From an uncultured Gammaproteobacteria bacterium (lineage in GTDB: Bacteria > Pseudomonadota > Gammaproteobacteria > Pseudomonadales > Azotimanducaceae), in assembly GCA_913043075.1 (NCBI GenBank), contig CAJWLI010000059.1, forward strand, positions 1 to 8,154: a stretch of DNA of 8,154 nucleotides, written 5' to 3'. Below are positions 1 through 7,087 of this stretch, piece after piece. The notes beneath the pieces were generated by a model. The model did no database searches. It saw only the letters and a list, made by a program, of their open reading frames with translations, and was not told the origin of the DNA. Both the position numbers and the translations under genes were made by a program. Within the stretch, counting starts at the first letter, position 1, and each line of letters begins with the position of its first letter.

Positions 1-4
1 AGTT

Positions 5-10
5 GGGAGG
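5..10 (+). promoter_or_regulatory. Ribosome binding site that decides the start of the acetylene-hydratase-like gene
   Basis: GGGAGG at 5-10 is a strong Shine-Dalgarno sequence. It ends 10 nt before the ATG at 21 but only 1 nt before the in-frame ATG at 12, and it overlaps any reading from the TTG at 3. This favours ATG 21 as the start, although 10 nt is slightly long. Confidence 0.6.
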
Positions 11-20
11 TATGGCCAAA

Positions 21-2243
21 ATGTCTAAAAAAAGGATTTCTGTTGAGAAAAAATCAACATACTCAGTATGCACTATATGTGACATAGGGTGCCAGCTACG
101 AACCGAATCCATCGACGGAAGGGTTAATCGAGTTGTCGCTCACGATAACCCAATGCTAGCTAGAAATATTTGTTACAAAGGTACCGCAGCTCCTCACATT
201 CATAATCATGCCGAACGTCTGCGCGTCCCCCTTAAGCGGGTCGGAGAACGCGGAGAAGACAATTGGGAGGAGATCTCCTATGAACAGGCTATGGACGAAA
301 TAGCGGTTAAACTAAAGGGAATTACTGATAGTTTCGGGCCCGAGGCATTTGCGGTTTCTACTTCGGGTTGGAACACTCAGACAACTCACAGTATGGATCG
401 GCGTTTCATGAATTTACTTGGTTCCCCCAACTGGATTAGTGGGGTGGCTTTGTGTGCTGGAAACACTGCTGCAGTTAACAGGCTTACGTACGGGTGGTTT
501 CCTATGCCAGATTGGGGCAATACAAATTGCATAGTGCTATTCGGCCATAATCCACGCAAGCACTCTTGGACCCCCATATATAACTCAATAAAGTCGGCAA
601 GAGCTCGCGGCGCAAAGCTGATAGTCCTGGATCCGAGAGTTTCTGATCAAGCTGAACAGGCTGACGTTCACCTAAGACTGCGTGCAGGAACAGACGCTGC
701 TATGTGTCTGGGATGGTTGAAAGTCATTATAGATGAGAGGCTTTACGATAGAGATTTTGTTAATCACTGGTGTGAAGGATTCGAGGCATTGTGCGATCGC
801 GTCAGTGAATATCCCTTGGATCGGGTAGAACAAATTACTGGCGTAGATCGTAACCATATAGCAGAGGCGGCCCGTATTTATGCGAAGGCCAATGGGGCCG
901 TTATTCCTTGGACCCCGATAACAGATCAGCAAATTTCTTCAACTTCGGCGATCCGGTTACATTCAATTTTGAGAGCGGTCACTGGTAATCTTGATGTGGT
1001 CGGAGGCGAAACGCTAGGCGGTTTCAATCCCGGATATATCCCGGAGAGTGAATTAGCTTTGCATGATCGATTGTCGAATGAACAGAAAGCAAAACAGCTG
1101 GGCTTCGATGACCATCCAGTTTTTACCTACCGAGTAGCTGAAATTTTAAAAGAACCAACAAACAAGGTATGGGGCTTTCCGTACGCTGATTTAGTCATGG
1201 GTTGCCACATGGCGAACCCTACGAATGTTTTCAGAGCGATGGCAACCGGTGATCCCTACCAGATCAAAGCACTCTTTGTCCTAGGCAACAATACATTGCT
1301 TAGTTACGCGAATCAGCATCAAATCCTTAAGGCATTGAACAACCAGGAGCTGATAGTCGCGCACGAAATTTTTATGACCCCTACCGCTATGCTTGCGGAC
1401 TATGTTCTCCCTGGAGATGTATTTACCGAGCGTAACCATATCGCTGATTCATGGAGTTGGACCAATCGTCTCACCCTTTCTCAGAAAGCGGTGGAACCCC
1501 CTGTTCAAGCTTCTAGCACCTTCGAATTTTGGACCGATCTAGGCCGTCGTATGGGCTTTGCAGAACATTTTCCATGGGACTCCCTAGAAGATCTCCTAGA
1601 TTATAGACTCTCACGCTCGAACAGAACCTTCGCTCAATTTGAACAAACTTCTTATATGGAGGCGCCCGCGCCAAAGTTTCGAAAATATAGAAAGACAGGT
1701 TTCGCAACCCCATCTGGCAAGGTAGAGCTTTACTCTAGTATTCTCGCGGACCTCAACTTCGATCCGTTGCCGTACTACAGAGAGGGGCCTTCACCTGACA
1801 AGAAATACCCATATCTGGTATTTACGGGAGTTAGAGAGGATCCATTTTTTCAGACGGGCCAACGGAATATTTCGGTTCTGAGGTCTCGTTGTCCAGAGCC
1901 TAAATTGTATATGCACCCGATAGACGTCAGTCGCGAGGGTTTTGAAGAGGGAGAGTGGGTAAATCTTGAAACTCCCTCTGGAAAAGTGTCTGCGAGAATT
2001 TCGGTGCAAGAATCTATGAAGGAGGGGCACGTAAGAGTGCCACATGGCTGGTGGTATCCCGAGACTAGGTTTGAAGCTCCGCTCTCCGGAGCGTTTATCT
2101 CGAGTGATGCGGTTTTATGTTCTGACGAAGACGAGTTTTTAGATTATGAGCAAGGAGTGCCCCATTTTAAGGGTTTCCCTGGTAGAGTTACCAAAAGTAA
2201 TTTACCCCGAGCTCTTGAAAATAGTGCGTTCATAGAAAGATGA
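21..2243 (+). CDS. Acetylene-hydratase-like molybdopterin/tungstopterin enzyme (DMSO reductase superfamily)
   Basis: This is a complete 740-residue bis-pterin (Mo or W) enzyme with an N-terminal [4Fe-4S] domain. The cluster cysteines are C17, C20, C24 and C51 (CTICDIGC, then CYKG). No twin-arginine or other signal peptide precedes them, so it should be cytoplasmic. The metal-ligand position is C145 in ALCAGNT. The C-terminal pterin-dinucleotide domain (about 595-720) contains TPSGKV and GWWYPE. The closest protein I know is Pelobacter acetylenicus acetylene hydratase, a non-redox enzyme that hydrates acetylene to acetaldehyde. From recalled sequence, the stretch from about 115 to 297 aligns without gaps (shared RRFMNLLGSPNW, EYPLD, SAIR). 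D21, K53, C145, W183, W297 and W478 match its D13, K48, C141, W179, W293 and W472, while I113 and I142 become W117 and A146. No electron-transfer subunit follows; upstream is outside the window. The stop overlaps the next start as ATGA. The fold is certain, the subfamily likely, the substrate unknown. Other possibilities are a thiosulfate/polysulfide-reductase-type enzyme or another hydratase or hydroxytransferase. Confidence 0.88.
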   Translation: MSKKRISVEKKSTYSVCTICDIGCQLRTESIDGRVNRVVAHDNPMLARNICYKGTAAPHIHNHAERLRVPLKRVGERGEDNWEEISYEQAMDEIAVKLKGITDSFGPEAFAVSTSGWNTQTTHSMDRRFMNLLGSPNWISGVALCAGNTAAVNRLTYGWFPMPDWGNTNCIVLFGHNPRKHSWTPIYNSIKSARARGAKLIVLDPRVSDQAEQADVHLRLRAGTDAAMCLGWLKVIIDERLYDRDFVNHWCEGFEALCDRVSEYPLDRVEQITGVDRNHIAEAARIYAKANGAVIPWTPITDQQISSTSAIRLHSILRAVTGNLDVVGGETLGGFNPGYIPESELALHDRLSNEQKAKQLGFDDHPVFTYRVAEILKEPTNKVWGFPYADLVMGCHMANPTNVFRAMATGDPYQIKALFVLGNNTLLSYANQHQILKALNNQELIVAHEIFMTPTAMLADYVLPGDVFTERNHIADSWSWTNRLTLSQKAVEPPVQASSTFEFWTDLGRRMGFAEHFPWDSLEDLLDYRLSRSNRTFAQFEQTSYMEAPAPKFRKYRKTGFATPSGKVELYSSILADLNFDPLPYYREGPSPDKKYPYLVFTGVREDPFFQTGQRNISVLRSRCPEPKLYMHPIDVSREGFEEGEWVNLETPSGKVSARISVQESMKEGHVRVPHGWWYPETRFEAPLSGAFISSDAVLCSDEDEFLDYEQGVPHFKGFPGRVTKSNLPRALENSAFIER

Positions 2244-2428
2244 CGCAAAGAAGATTTTTTGAGAATTTTAAATTAGAAAATCAGGCCAAACTGCGGTCTA
2301 TTTTAGCGAGACAAATTTTTACCAATAGAGAGACGATTTTAAGCCGGTTTGTAAAAAAAATGCTTGGTGTTAATTACGAGGCGGTGAACCAGGATCCTGA
2401 GCTAGAGCATTCAGAGATAAAACCCTAA
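2240..2428 (+). CDS. Small unknown protein translationally coupled to the molybdoenzyme gene
   Basis: I do not recognise this 62-residue product. Its ATG overlaps the stop of the preceding gene as ATGA, the usual arrangement for translational coupling. There is no separate well-spaced Shine-Dalgarno sequence (only GAAAG directly against the ATG). The protein has no cysteine, signal peptide or membrane segment. Residues 1-45 are basic and look helical (RRFFENFKLENQAKLRSILA, then FTNRETILSRFVKKM), and the tail is acidic (NQDPELEHSE). It could be a small accessory subunit or maturation factor for the upstream enzyme, but that rests only on the overlap. A chance frame of this length is possible. 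Confidence 0.5.
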   Translation: MTQRRFFENFKLENQAKLRSILARQIFTNRETILSRFVKKMLGVNYEAVNQDPELEHSEIKP

Positions 2429-2454
2429 TTTTGTTTTTAAGGTTTTCGCTTTTT
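2419..2454 (+). terminator. Weak terminator-like hairpin after the molybdoenzyme operon
   Basis: AAAACC (2419-2424) can pair with GGTTTT (2441-2446) over a 16-nt loop, and T5 follows at 2450-2454. The stem is short, AT-rich and overlaps the last codons of the small gene, so this is a weak candidate. Confidence 0.2.
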
Positions 2455-2462
2455 CGACGTTA

Positions 2463-2493
2463 AAAGACTTCCAATTAATTTATACGGAAGTCA
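2463..2493 (-). terminator. Rho-independent terminator of the sulfatase gene
   Basis: On the minus strand, GACTTCC (2493-2487) and GGAAGTC (2473-2467) form a perfect 7-bp stem around a 13-nt AT-rich loop. TTTT follows directly (2466-2463). The hairpin begins about 17 nt after the sulfatase stop codon, in the convergent gap. The loop is large and the T-run short, so efficiency may be modest. Confidence 0.45.
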
Positions 2494-2510
2494 TCTAGCA
2501 TTGGAACGAG

Positions 2511-4022
2511 CTAATAACGCGGCGATTCTCGGTAAGCGGGCCCCTCTTCTGTGAGCTTAATATGGGTCAACGTTTGCTCATCATGATTCATTCTCCAAGA
2601 AAGCATTTTTTGAGAATAATGTAAGACCCTAGATGCATAGTCAGGGTTTTTGCTCTGATCGACAAATTCCCCTGGGTCTTTTTTTAAGTCAAAGAAAAGA
2701 GGGGGCAGATTAGTAAAATGCACGTATTTGTATTCGTCATCTCGTAGGACATTTAACGTGCATTGGTGGTGGGTTAATCTGAGAGATTTTTCCATGGCTG
2801 ACCCTTCTACAATGTCTCTAAAATCGTATTCCCAGTGCGCAGCATCTCTCCAATTTGATGGCGTTTTATCGTTTTTTAGAAAGGGTAGAAGACTTTGTCC
2901 ATCACACTGAACAGGGATGGGAAGATCAAACCAATCCAACATAGTTGGCATCACATCTACGTTCTCAGTGTATTCTTCTATAATCTTGCCTTTATTCTGG
3001 TGATTATTCGGGTCTCGGATAATTAGAGGAATATGGTAACTCTCATCAAAATATCCTAGCTTTCCTAACAGCCAATGATCTCCTATCTGTTCGCCGTGAT
3101 CGGAAGTGAATATAATTAAGGTGTTATTCCAAAAGCCGTTCTTTTTCAAACAATCAAAAAGAACACCGAGATTTTGGTCGACTTCGCTCATCAACCCGAA
3201 ATATGAGGCCTTTAATCTCGCAAGTTTTTTATCATCCTCTGGAGCCTGGTATCCAGCTTTATTCAAAAACTCGTTCAGAAAAGGATGTTGGCTAGCTTCA
3301 TCAACTTTCCTTTCCTTTCGATTGAATTTCATAAGCTCGGCAGGTGGATACATCCTATTGAATGGTTCTGGGGCAATCCATGGAGGGTGAGGCCTGAGCA
3401 ATGATAAGTGAACGCACCAAGAGTCCCTTTGCCCAGAAATATAATCGATGACCTTTTCCACCATAAAAGGGGTATCGTTTAACTCTTTTGGCAGTGCGAG
3501 GGCTGACGGGGTTGCCCCCCCATTCTCATACTCAGTTCCCTCTATCTTGTTGGTATAGAGTTTAAAATGTTGTTCGGGAATTTCGACCTCTTTTGCTCTC
3601 AACCAGTAAGCCCAAGCATGAGGTTCTGTTCCCATTTGCAAAACTGGTTTTATTCCCGGAAGCACGCCCTCATAGGATTTTAAATTCTTATGGTCGATAC
3701 TAAACTCTCTTGGGTCGTGAGAGGTGTCGGTGTACCCGAATAACGCCGGTTCGAGATTAATGCTTTTTAATTCTTTGGCCCAATTTGTATGACGTGCATC
3801 AAGTGGCGTGCCGTTGGTGCCGGATCTATGATTCTGAAGGTACATTCCTGTGTGTAAGGAAGCTCGAGACGGCCCACACGGCACGGCATTAGCATAATGC
3901 TTTTTAAAAAGAACACTTTCCCTCGCTAGAGCATCGAGATTAGGTGTGTTGACTTTGTGTCCCAGCGCGGACAAACAATCGCCTCTCCATTGATCCGCGG
4001 TGATGAAGAGAATATTTTTCAT
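2511..4022 (-). CDS. Type I sulfatase of the phosphonate monoester hydrolase (PMH) type
   Basis: This 503-residue hydrolase of the alkaline phosphatase superfamily should cleave sulfate, phosphonate or phosphate esters; it has no signal peptide, so it is cytoplasmic. The sulfatase signature CGPSR places the formylglycine-forming cysteine at C49. Metal ligands are D10 and Q11 (TADQWRGD) and D308 and H309 (FTSDHGE). The protein follows the phosphonate monoester hydrolases of Rhizobium leguminosarum and Burkholderia caryophylli (about 514 residues, recalled) nearly end to end, including VPCGPSRASL, NHRS..N..PLD, RPHPPW, LLGKLGY, WEYDFRD and PPLFFDL. Active-site residues N70, Y97, H212 and K321 match their N78, Y105, H218 and K337; T107 appears replaced by D99. 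The start ATG has AAGG 7 nt upstream and a good promoter behind it. The gene is divergent from an MFS transporter, which suggests the transporter carries its substrate or product. Family members are promiscuous, so the natural ester cannot be named. Confidence 0.92.
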   Translation of the reverse strand: MKNILFITADQWRGDCLSALGHKVNTPNLDALARESVLFKKHYANAVPCGPSRASLHTGMYLQNHRSGTNGTPLDARHTNWAKELKSINLEPALFGYTDTSHDPREFSIDHKNLKSYEGVLPGIKPVLQMGTEPHAWAYWLRAKEVEIPEQHFKLYTNKIEGTEYENGGATPSALALPKELNDTPFMVEKVIDYISGQRDSWCVHLSLLRPHPPWIAPEPFNRMYPPAELMKFNRKERKVDEASQHPFLNEFLNKAGYQAPEDDKKLARLKASYFGLMSEVDQNLGVLFDCLKKNGFWNNTLIIFTSDHGEQIGDHWLLGKLGYFDESYHIPLIIRDPNNHQNKGKIIEEYTENVDVMPTMLDWFDLPIPVQCDGQSLLPFLKNDKTPSNWRDAAHWEYDFRDIVEGSAMEKSLRLTHHQCTLNVLRDDEYKYVHFTNLPPLFFDLKKDPGEFVDQSKNPDYASRVLHYSQKMLSWRMNHDEQTLTHIKLTEEGPAYRESPRY

Positions 4023-4029
4023 TTTCTTG

Positions 4030-4033
4030 CCTT
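4030..4033 (-). promoter_or_regulatory. Ribosome binding site of the sulfatase gene
   Basis: The minus strand reads AAGG at 4033-4030, 7 nt before the ATG at 4022. It is short but well placed, and supports this start. Confidence 0.5.
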
Positions 4034-4049
4034 GAGCTTTTGGTCTTCC

Positions 4050-4078
4050 AATTTAAAAGTTAAGTTGTCCTTGGTCAA
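4050..4078 (-). promoter_or_regulatory. Sigma-70-like promoter for the sulfatase gene
   Basis: On the minus strand, TTGACC (4078-4073, 5 of 6 to the -35 consensus) is followed after exactly 17 nt by TAAATT (4055-4050, 4 of 6 to the -10 consensus). Transcription would begin near 4043, leaving a leader of about 20 nt that includes the AAGG at 4033-4030. The site occupies most of the 70-bp gap shared with the divergent transporter gene. Confidence 0.5.
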
Positions 4079-4092
4079 TCTAAAGTACTATC

Positions 4093-5418
4093 GTGCTAAT
4101 ATCTCGCGCTTTACTTACCTTGGTGCCACACTTGATTTCTGTTTCCTGGCCTTTTCATCCTAAAAAAACCCCGTTTTTCTATGGGTGGGTGATTTGGGTA
4201 TTCTCGGCTCTTGGGTTTCTTTTAAGTGTCCCTGGCCAAACAATGGGAATGGCCGTTTTCACTGATTATTTTATACAGGTTTTTTCTCTATCACGAACCG
4301 AGCTCTCAATGGCCTATCTTTTTGGTACCGTTGGATCAGCTTTTTTTCTTACTCGGGCAGGCCGCTGGTTTGATATTTACGGTGGTCGAATTATGGTTCC
4401 TCTTGCTGCTTTTTTTTTAGGTTTGATGGTTCTTTACTTTAGCTTTGCTGACAAATTTATATCCTGGATTGACGGGCCCTCTTGGATAACCCTCGCAGTG
4501 GTGGTGGTTGGTTTTTTTGGGGTCAGATTTTTTGGCCAGGGAGTTTTGACGAGTTGTTCTAGAAATCTTTTATTGCCTTGGTTTGTAAAACGAAGAGGAC
4601 TAGTTAGCGGATTGCGCAACGTTTTTGTCTCATTTGGGTTCTCTATTGCTCCTTTAGGAATAGCGGGTTTGATAGCGTTCTTCGGATGGCGCGAAACCTT
4701 ATGGGGAATGGCCTTGATCGTCGGCCTCATTTTCTCAGTCCTCGCGCTAATTTTTATAAGGGATAACCCTGCAAGTTGTGACCTCGCGCCAGATGGTGAG
4801 ACATATAACCCTTTGGAGGAAATTTCTTCTGGTCAAATTTCTGTGCGTCTAAAAGATGCCAGGCGTTCTCTAGTGTTTTGGGTTTATTCACTGAGTCTCG
4901 CTATGCACGCGTTGTTTGGAACTGCCCTCACTTTTCATGTTGTGGCGATTTTTTCGGAAGCTGGCTTATCGAAAGAGGTAGCGTTTAGCTATTTTATTCC
5001 AGTGGCAATTTTCTCGACTTCGGCAAACCTTTTAGCAAGTTGGCTAGTTGATTCGAGTTCACTTAAGCCGTTTCTAATTTTAATGCTTGGAAGTTTCATT
5101 CTGGGATCCGTTGGATTTATTTTCCTTAATGCAGCATGGGGTTATTGGGCTTTAGCACTTGGTTTTGGGGTAGGTGGCGGGCTTTGGGGAGTCATCTCTA
5201 ACCTCGCTTTTATAAGATTCTTTGGACCATCTCATGTTGGAGAAGTGAGCGGGTTTAGTACCTCGATATCGGTCTTTGCTAGTGCTCTTGGCCCCTTTGT
5301 TTTTTCCGCAGCCGCAGATATTTTCGGGAGTTATGGAGCGGCTGCTCAAACATGTCTGTTCTTATTGTTGGTTTTGTTAGTTGCTGCGGCACTCATTCCT
5401 CAGAAAGAGTTATCTTAG
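4093..5418 (+). CDS. MFS transporter (YGWVI-type, monocarboxylate/oxalate-formate-like)
   Basis: This 441-residue inner-membrane protein has about twelve hydrophobic segments in two halves of six. They are separated by a hydrophilic loop near 225-260 (CDLAPDGETYNPLEEISSGQ). The N-terminal half opens with TPFFYGWVIW and has SVPGQTMGMAVFTD in or after the first helix, as in a family of major facilitator transporters related to oxalate/formate and monocarboxylate carriers. The loop between helices 2 and 3 carries the MFS motif A variant GRWFDIYGGRI. The substrate cannot be read from sequence; an organic acid or an ester handled by the divergent sulfatase is the natural guess. The start is uncertain. 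No ATG or clear Shine-Dalgarno sequence precedes the first helix, and GTG 4093, TTG 4120, GTG 4123 and TTG 4132 all fit below the in-frame stop at 4081. I kept the longest because homologs I recall have a leader of similar length before HPKKTPFFYGW. Confidence 0.88.
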   Translation: MLISRALLTLVPHLISVSWPFHPKKTPFFYGWVIWVFSALGFLLSVPGQTMGMAVFTDYFIQVFSLSRTELSMAYLFGTVGSAFFLTRAGRWFDIYGGRIMVPLAAFFLGLMVLYFSFADKFISWIDGPSWITLAVVVVGFFGVRFFGQGVLTSCSRNLLLPWFVKRRGLVSGLRNVFVSFGFSIAPLGIAGLIAFFGWRETLWGMALIVGLIFSVLALIFIRDNPASCDLAPDGETYNPLEEISSGQISVRLKDARRSLVFWVYSLSLAMHALFGTALTFHVVAIFSEAGLSKEVAFSYFIPVAIFSTSANLLASWLVDSSSLKPFLILMLGSFILGSVGFIFLNAAWGYWALALGFGVGGGLWGVISNLAFIRFFGPSHVGEVSGFSTSISVFASALGPFVFSAAADIFGSYGAAAQTCLFLLLVLLVAAALIPQKELS

Positions 5419-5435
5419 ACTCAGCGTTGTCGTGC

Positions 5436-5462
5436 CTAGAAGTCTTCGAGTCCCATTTTTTT
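5436..5462 (+). terminator. Possible terminator of the MFS gene inside the end of pgi
   Basis: CTAGAAG and CTTCGAG within 5436-5450 fold into a short hairpin with one A-G mismatch and a three-base loop. T7 follows at 5456-5462. It starts 18 nt after the transporter stop and lies within the last codons of the convergent pgi gene. The stem is weak (five pairs). Confidence 0.3.
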
Positions 5463-6962
5463 AATCAGAAGCTGCCCCGATCTATTTTTAGGTTTGATGC
5501 CCGAAAATAGTTCCTTGGTAATTCTTTTTCCTAATTCGACTCCCCATTGATCGAACGGATTGATGTTCCATATAGCAGCTTGAGAGAAAGTTTTGTTCTC
5601 GTAAAGGGCTACTAGCTTACCCAAATTAAAAGGAGTTAATTCATCTAGCAGCAGAATGGAAGAGGGTTTGTTTCCAGGGTTGCTTAGATGGGCATTTTTA
5701 TCGTGTTGTCCATTCGCTAAAGCTTCTGCTTGGCCAGCAAGGCTTGCCAGCAAAAGCTTGTGGAGTTCCTTGTGACTGAGCGCATCATTTTTTACCCCTA
5801 TCAAATCCACCGGCACCAACTTTTTTCCTTGGTGTAATAATTGAAAGAACGAATGTTGAGAGCCCGTTCCAGTTCGACCCCAGACTATTGGAGCCGTGGT
5901 TGTGACGACTGGCAGGTCATCTAAGGAAATGCTTTTACCATTGCTTTCCATTTCTAGTTGCTGAATAAAATCTATCAATGGAGATAACCTTTCGAGATAG
6001 GGCACCACTGCGTAACTCTGCGAGCCTAAAAAATTGTTGTACCAGATCCCAATTAGTGCGAGCAGCACGGGTATGTTGTCTTGATATTCGGACTGAAGAA
6101 AATGATCGTCCATCATCTTCCCGCCAGAAATAAATTCCCTAAATCTCTTGGTGCCGATAGATATGCAGACAGGAAAACCTACTGAAGACCATATCGAATA
6201 TCTTCCTCCGATGGATTGCTCTAGAGTGAGTATTTGTTTCTCAGGAATGCCGCGAGAAATTGCTTTTTCTTTGTTTGCCGTAATCGCAAAAAAATGTGTC
6301 GAGGATTCCACGTCGTTTATTTGAAGTTCTTTAGCTAGCCAATCCGATACAATCTTAGCGATAGTCATTGTTTCCGTTGTTGTGAAACTTTTACTAGATA
6401 AAATGACCAAAGTTGTTTTTGCCTGCAGAGAATTCAAAAGAGAAAAGATTTTCTCTCCATCGGGGTTAGATAAAAAATGAAGCTTAGGCCCCGAAGCATA
6501 TTGCTTTAAAGCCTCGCTTACCATTTTCGGTCCCAGCTCTGAGCCCCCAATCCCTATGTTGATTACGTCGGTGAAACTCTGATGGGAAGATGATTTTAAT
6601 TCGCCATTCCGTATGGCCTCTGAAAATTGGAACATCTGTTGTTTTTCTTTCTGGTTCTGACCCGAAATATCTGAGCGCATATTCATGTGGGTTGCAGATC
6701 TATATTCTGTTTTATTTACCAGTTTTCCTTCGAGCATATCCAAAGCTTTTTCTTTTATGTTTGAAGCTCTAGCCAAGTCTACCAGCGCATCTAGAATGTT
6801 TTGATTTATCAGATGCCTAGAAAAATCGAAGTGGATCCCTTCTATATCAATAGAAAATTTAGAATCTCGTTGAGGTTCATCGTTCAGTTCTTTTATTGAA
6901 AGCTTAGATGCTGTCGCTGCTAAATCCGAAAGTTGCCCCCAAATCTGGTTTTTTCTGTTCAT
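5436..6962 (-). CDS. pgi: Glucose-6-phosphate isomerase
   Basis: This 508-residue cytoplasmic enzyme interconverts glucose 6-phosphate and fructose 6-phosphate in glycolysis and gluconeogenesis. Both SIS-type sugar-phosphate domains are present: INIGIGGSELGP begins at 134, and the phosphate-binding SKSFTTTETMT starts at S190. Both family signatures are intact: GGRYSIWSSVGFP with R254, and INPFDQWGVELGK ending at K479. Catalytic residues by family analogy are E339 (EMESNGK), H370 (QHSFFQ) and K479. The loop before the histidine reads VWGRTGTGSQHSF, where most members have WGEPGTNGQHSF or close to it, a mild departure. The length is somewhat shorter than the roughly 550 residues of E. coli Pgi. 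No clear Shine-Dalgarno sequence precedes the ATG. The gene stands alone, convergent with the transporter and divergent from the TVP38 fusion. Identity is secure. Confidence 0.97.
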   Translation of the reverse strand: MNRKNQIWGQLSDLAATASKLSIKELNDEPQRDSKFSIDIEGIHFDFSRHLINQNILDALVDLARASNIKEKALDMLEGKLVNKTEYRSATHMNMRSDISGQNQKEKQQMFQFSEAIRNGELKSSSHQSFTDVINIGIGGSELGPKMVSEALKQYASGPKLHFLSNPDGEKIFSLLNSLQAKTTLVILSSKSFTTTETMTIAKIVSDWLAKELQINDVESSTHFFAITANKEKAISRGIPEKQILTLEQSIGGRYSIWSSVGFPVCISIGTKRFREFISGGKMMDDHFLQSEYQDNIPVLLALIGIWYNNFLGSQSYAVVPYLERLSPLIDFIQQLEMESNGKSISLDDLPVVTTTAPIVWGRTGTGSQHSFFQLLHQGKKLVPVDLIGVKNDALSHKELHKLLLASLAGQAEALANGQHDKNAHLSNPGNKPSSILLLDELTPFNLGKLVALYENKTFSQAAIWNINPFDQWGVELGKRITKELFSGIKPKNRSGQLLIKKMGLEDF

Positions 6963-7026
6963 GATCTATTCAAATTGGGTCTAGGAGAATAAACTAAGTA
7001 AATAGCACATTTTGACTATGCGCAAG

Positions 7027-7060
7027 TTTCGTTTTTTGAAGCGGATTTCGTTTTAAGAAG
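7027..7060. repeat. Imperfect 15-bp direct repeat, period 19 bp
   Basis: TTTCGTTTTTTGAAG (7027-7041) and TTTCGTTTTAAGAAG (7046-7060) match at 13 of 15 positions and are 19 bp apart, nearly two helical turns. They lie 65-100 bp upstream of pgi. They could be paired sites for a regulator, or just low-complexity T-rich sequence. Confidence 0.35.
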
Positions 7061-7087
7061 TTTATATTCATCTTCGCTTTTTAGCTT

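Noticed and set aside
12..20. ATG at 12 as the start of the molybdoenzyme
   Set aside because: The strong GGGAGG lies only 1 nt upstream, too close to work well, whereas ATG 21 is 10 nt away; residues lost are only three.
386..2045. Several reverse-strand open frames of 60-90 codons inside the molybdoenzyme gene
   Set aside because: They lie wholly opposite a well-supported conserved gene, have no recognisable domains, and look like shadows of its codon pattern.
4065..4091. Plus-strand promoter TTGTCC, 15 nt, TACTAT before the transporter
   Set aside because: The spacing is short and the hexamers are weak; it overlaps the better minus-strand promoter, so I did not list it as a feature.
3957..4163. 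Plus-strand frame of 68 codons spanning the sulfatase start and the transporter start
   Set aside because: It overlaps both confirmed genes in other frames, crosses the divergent promoter region, and encodes no recognisable motif.
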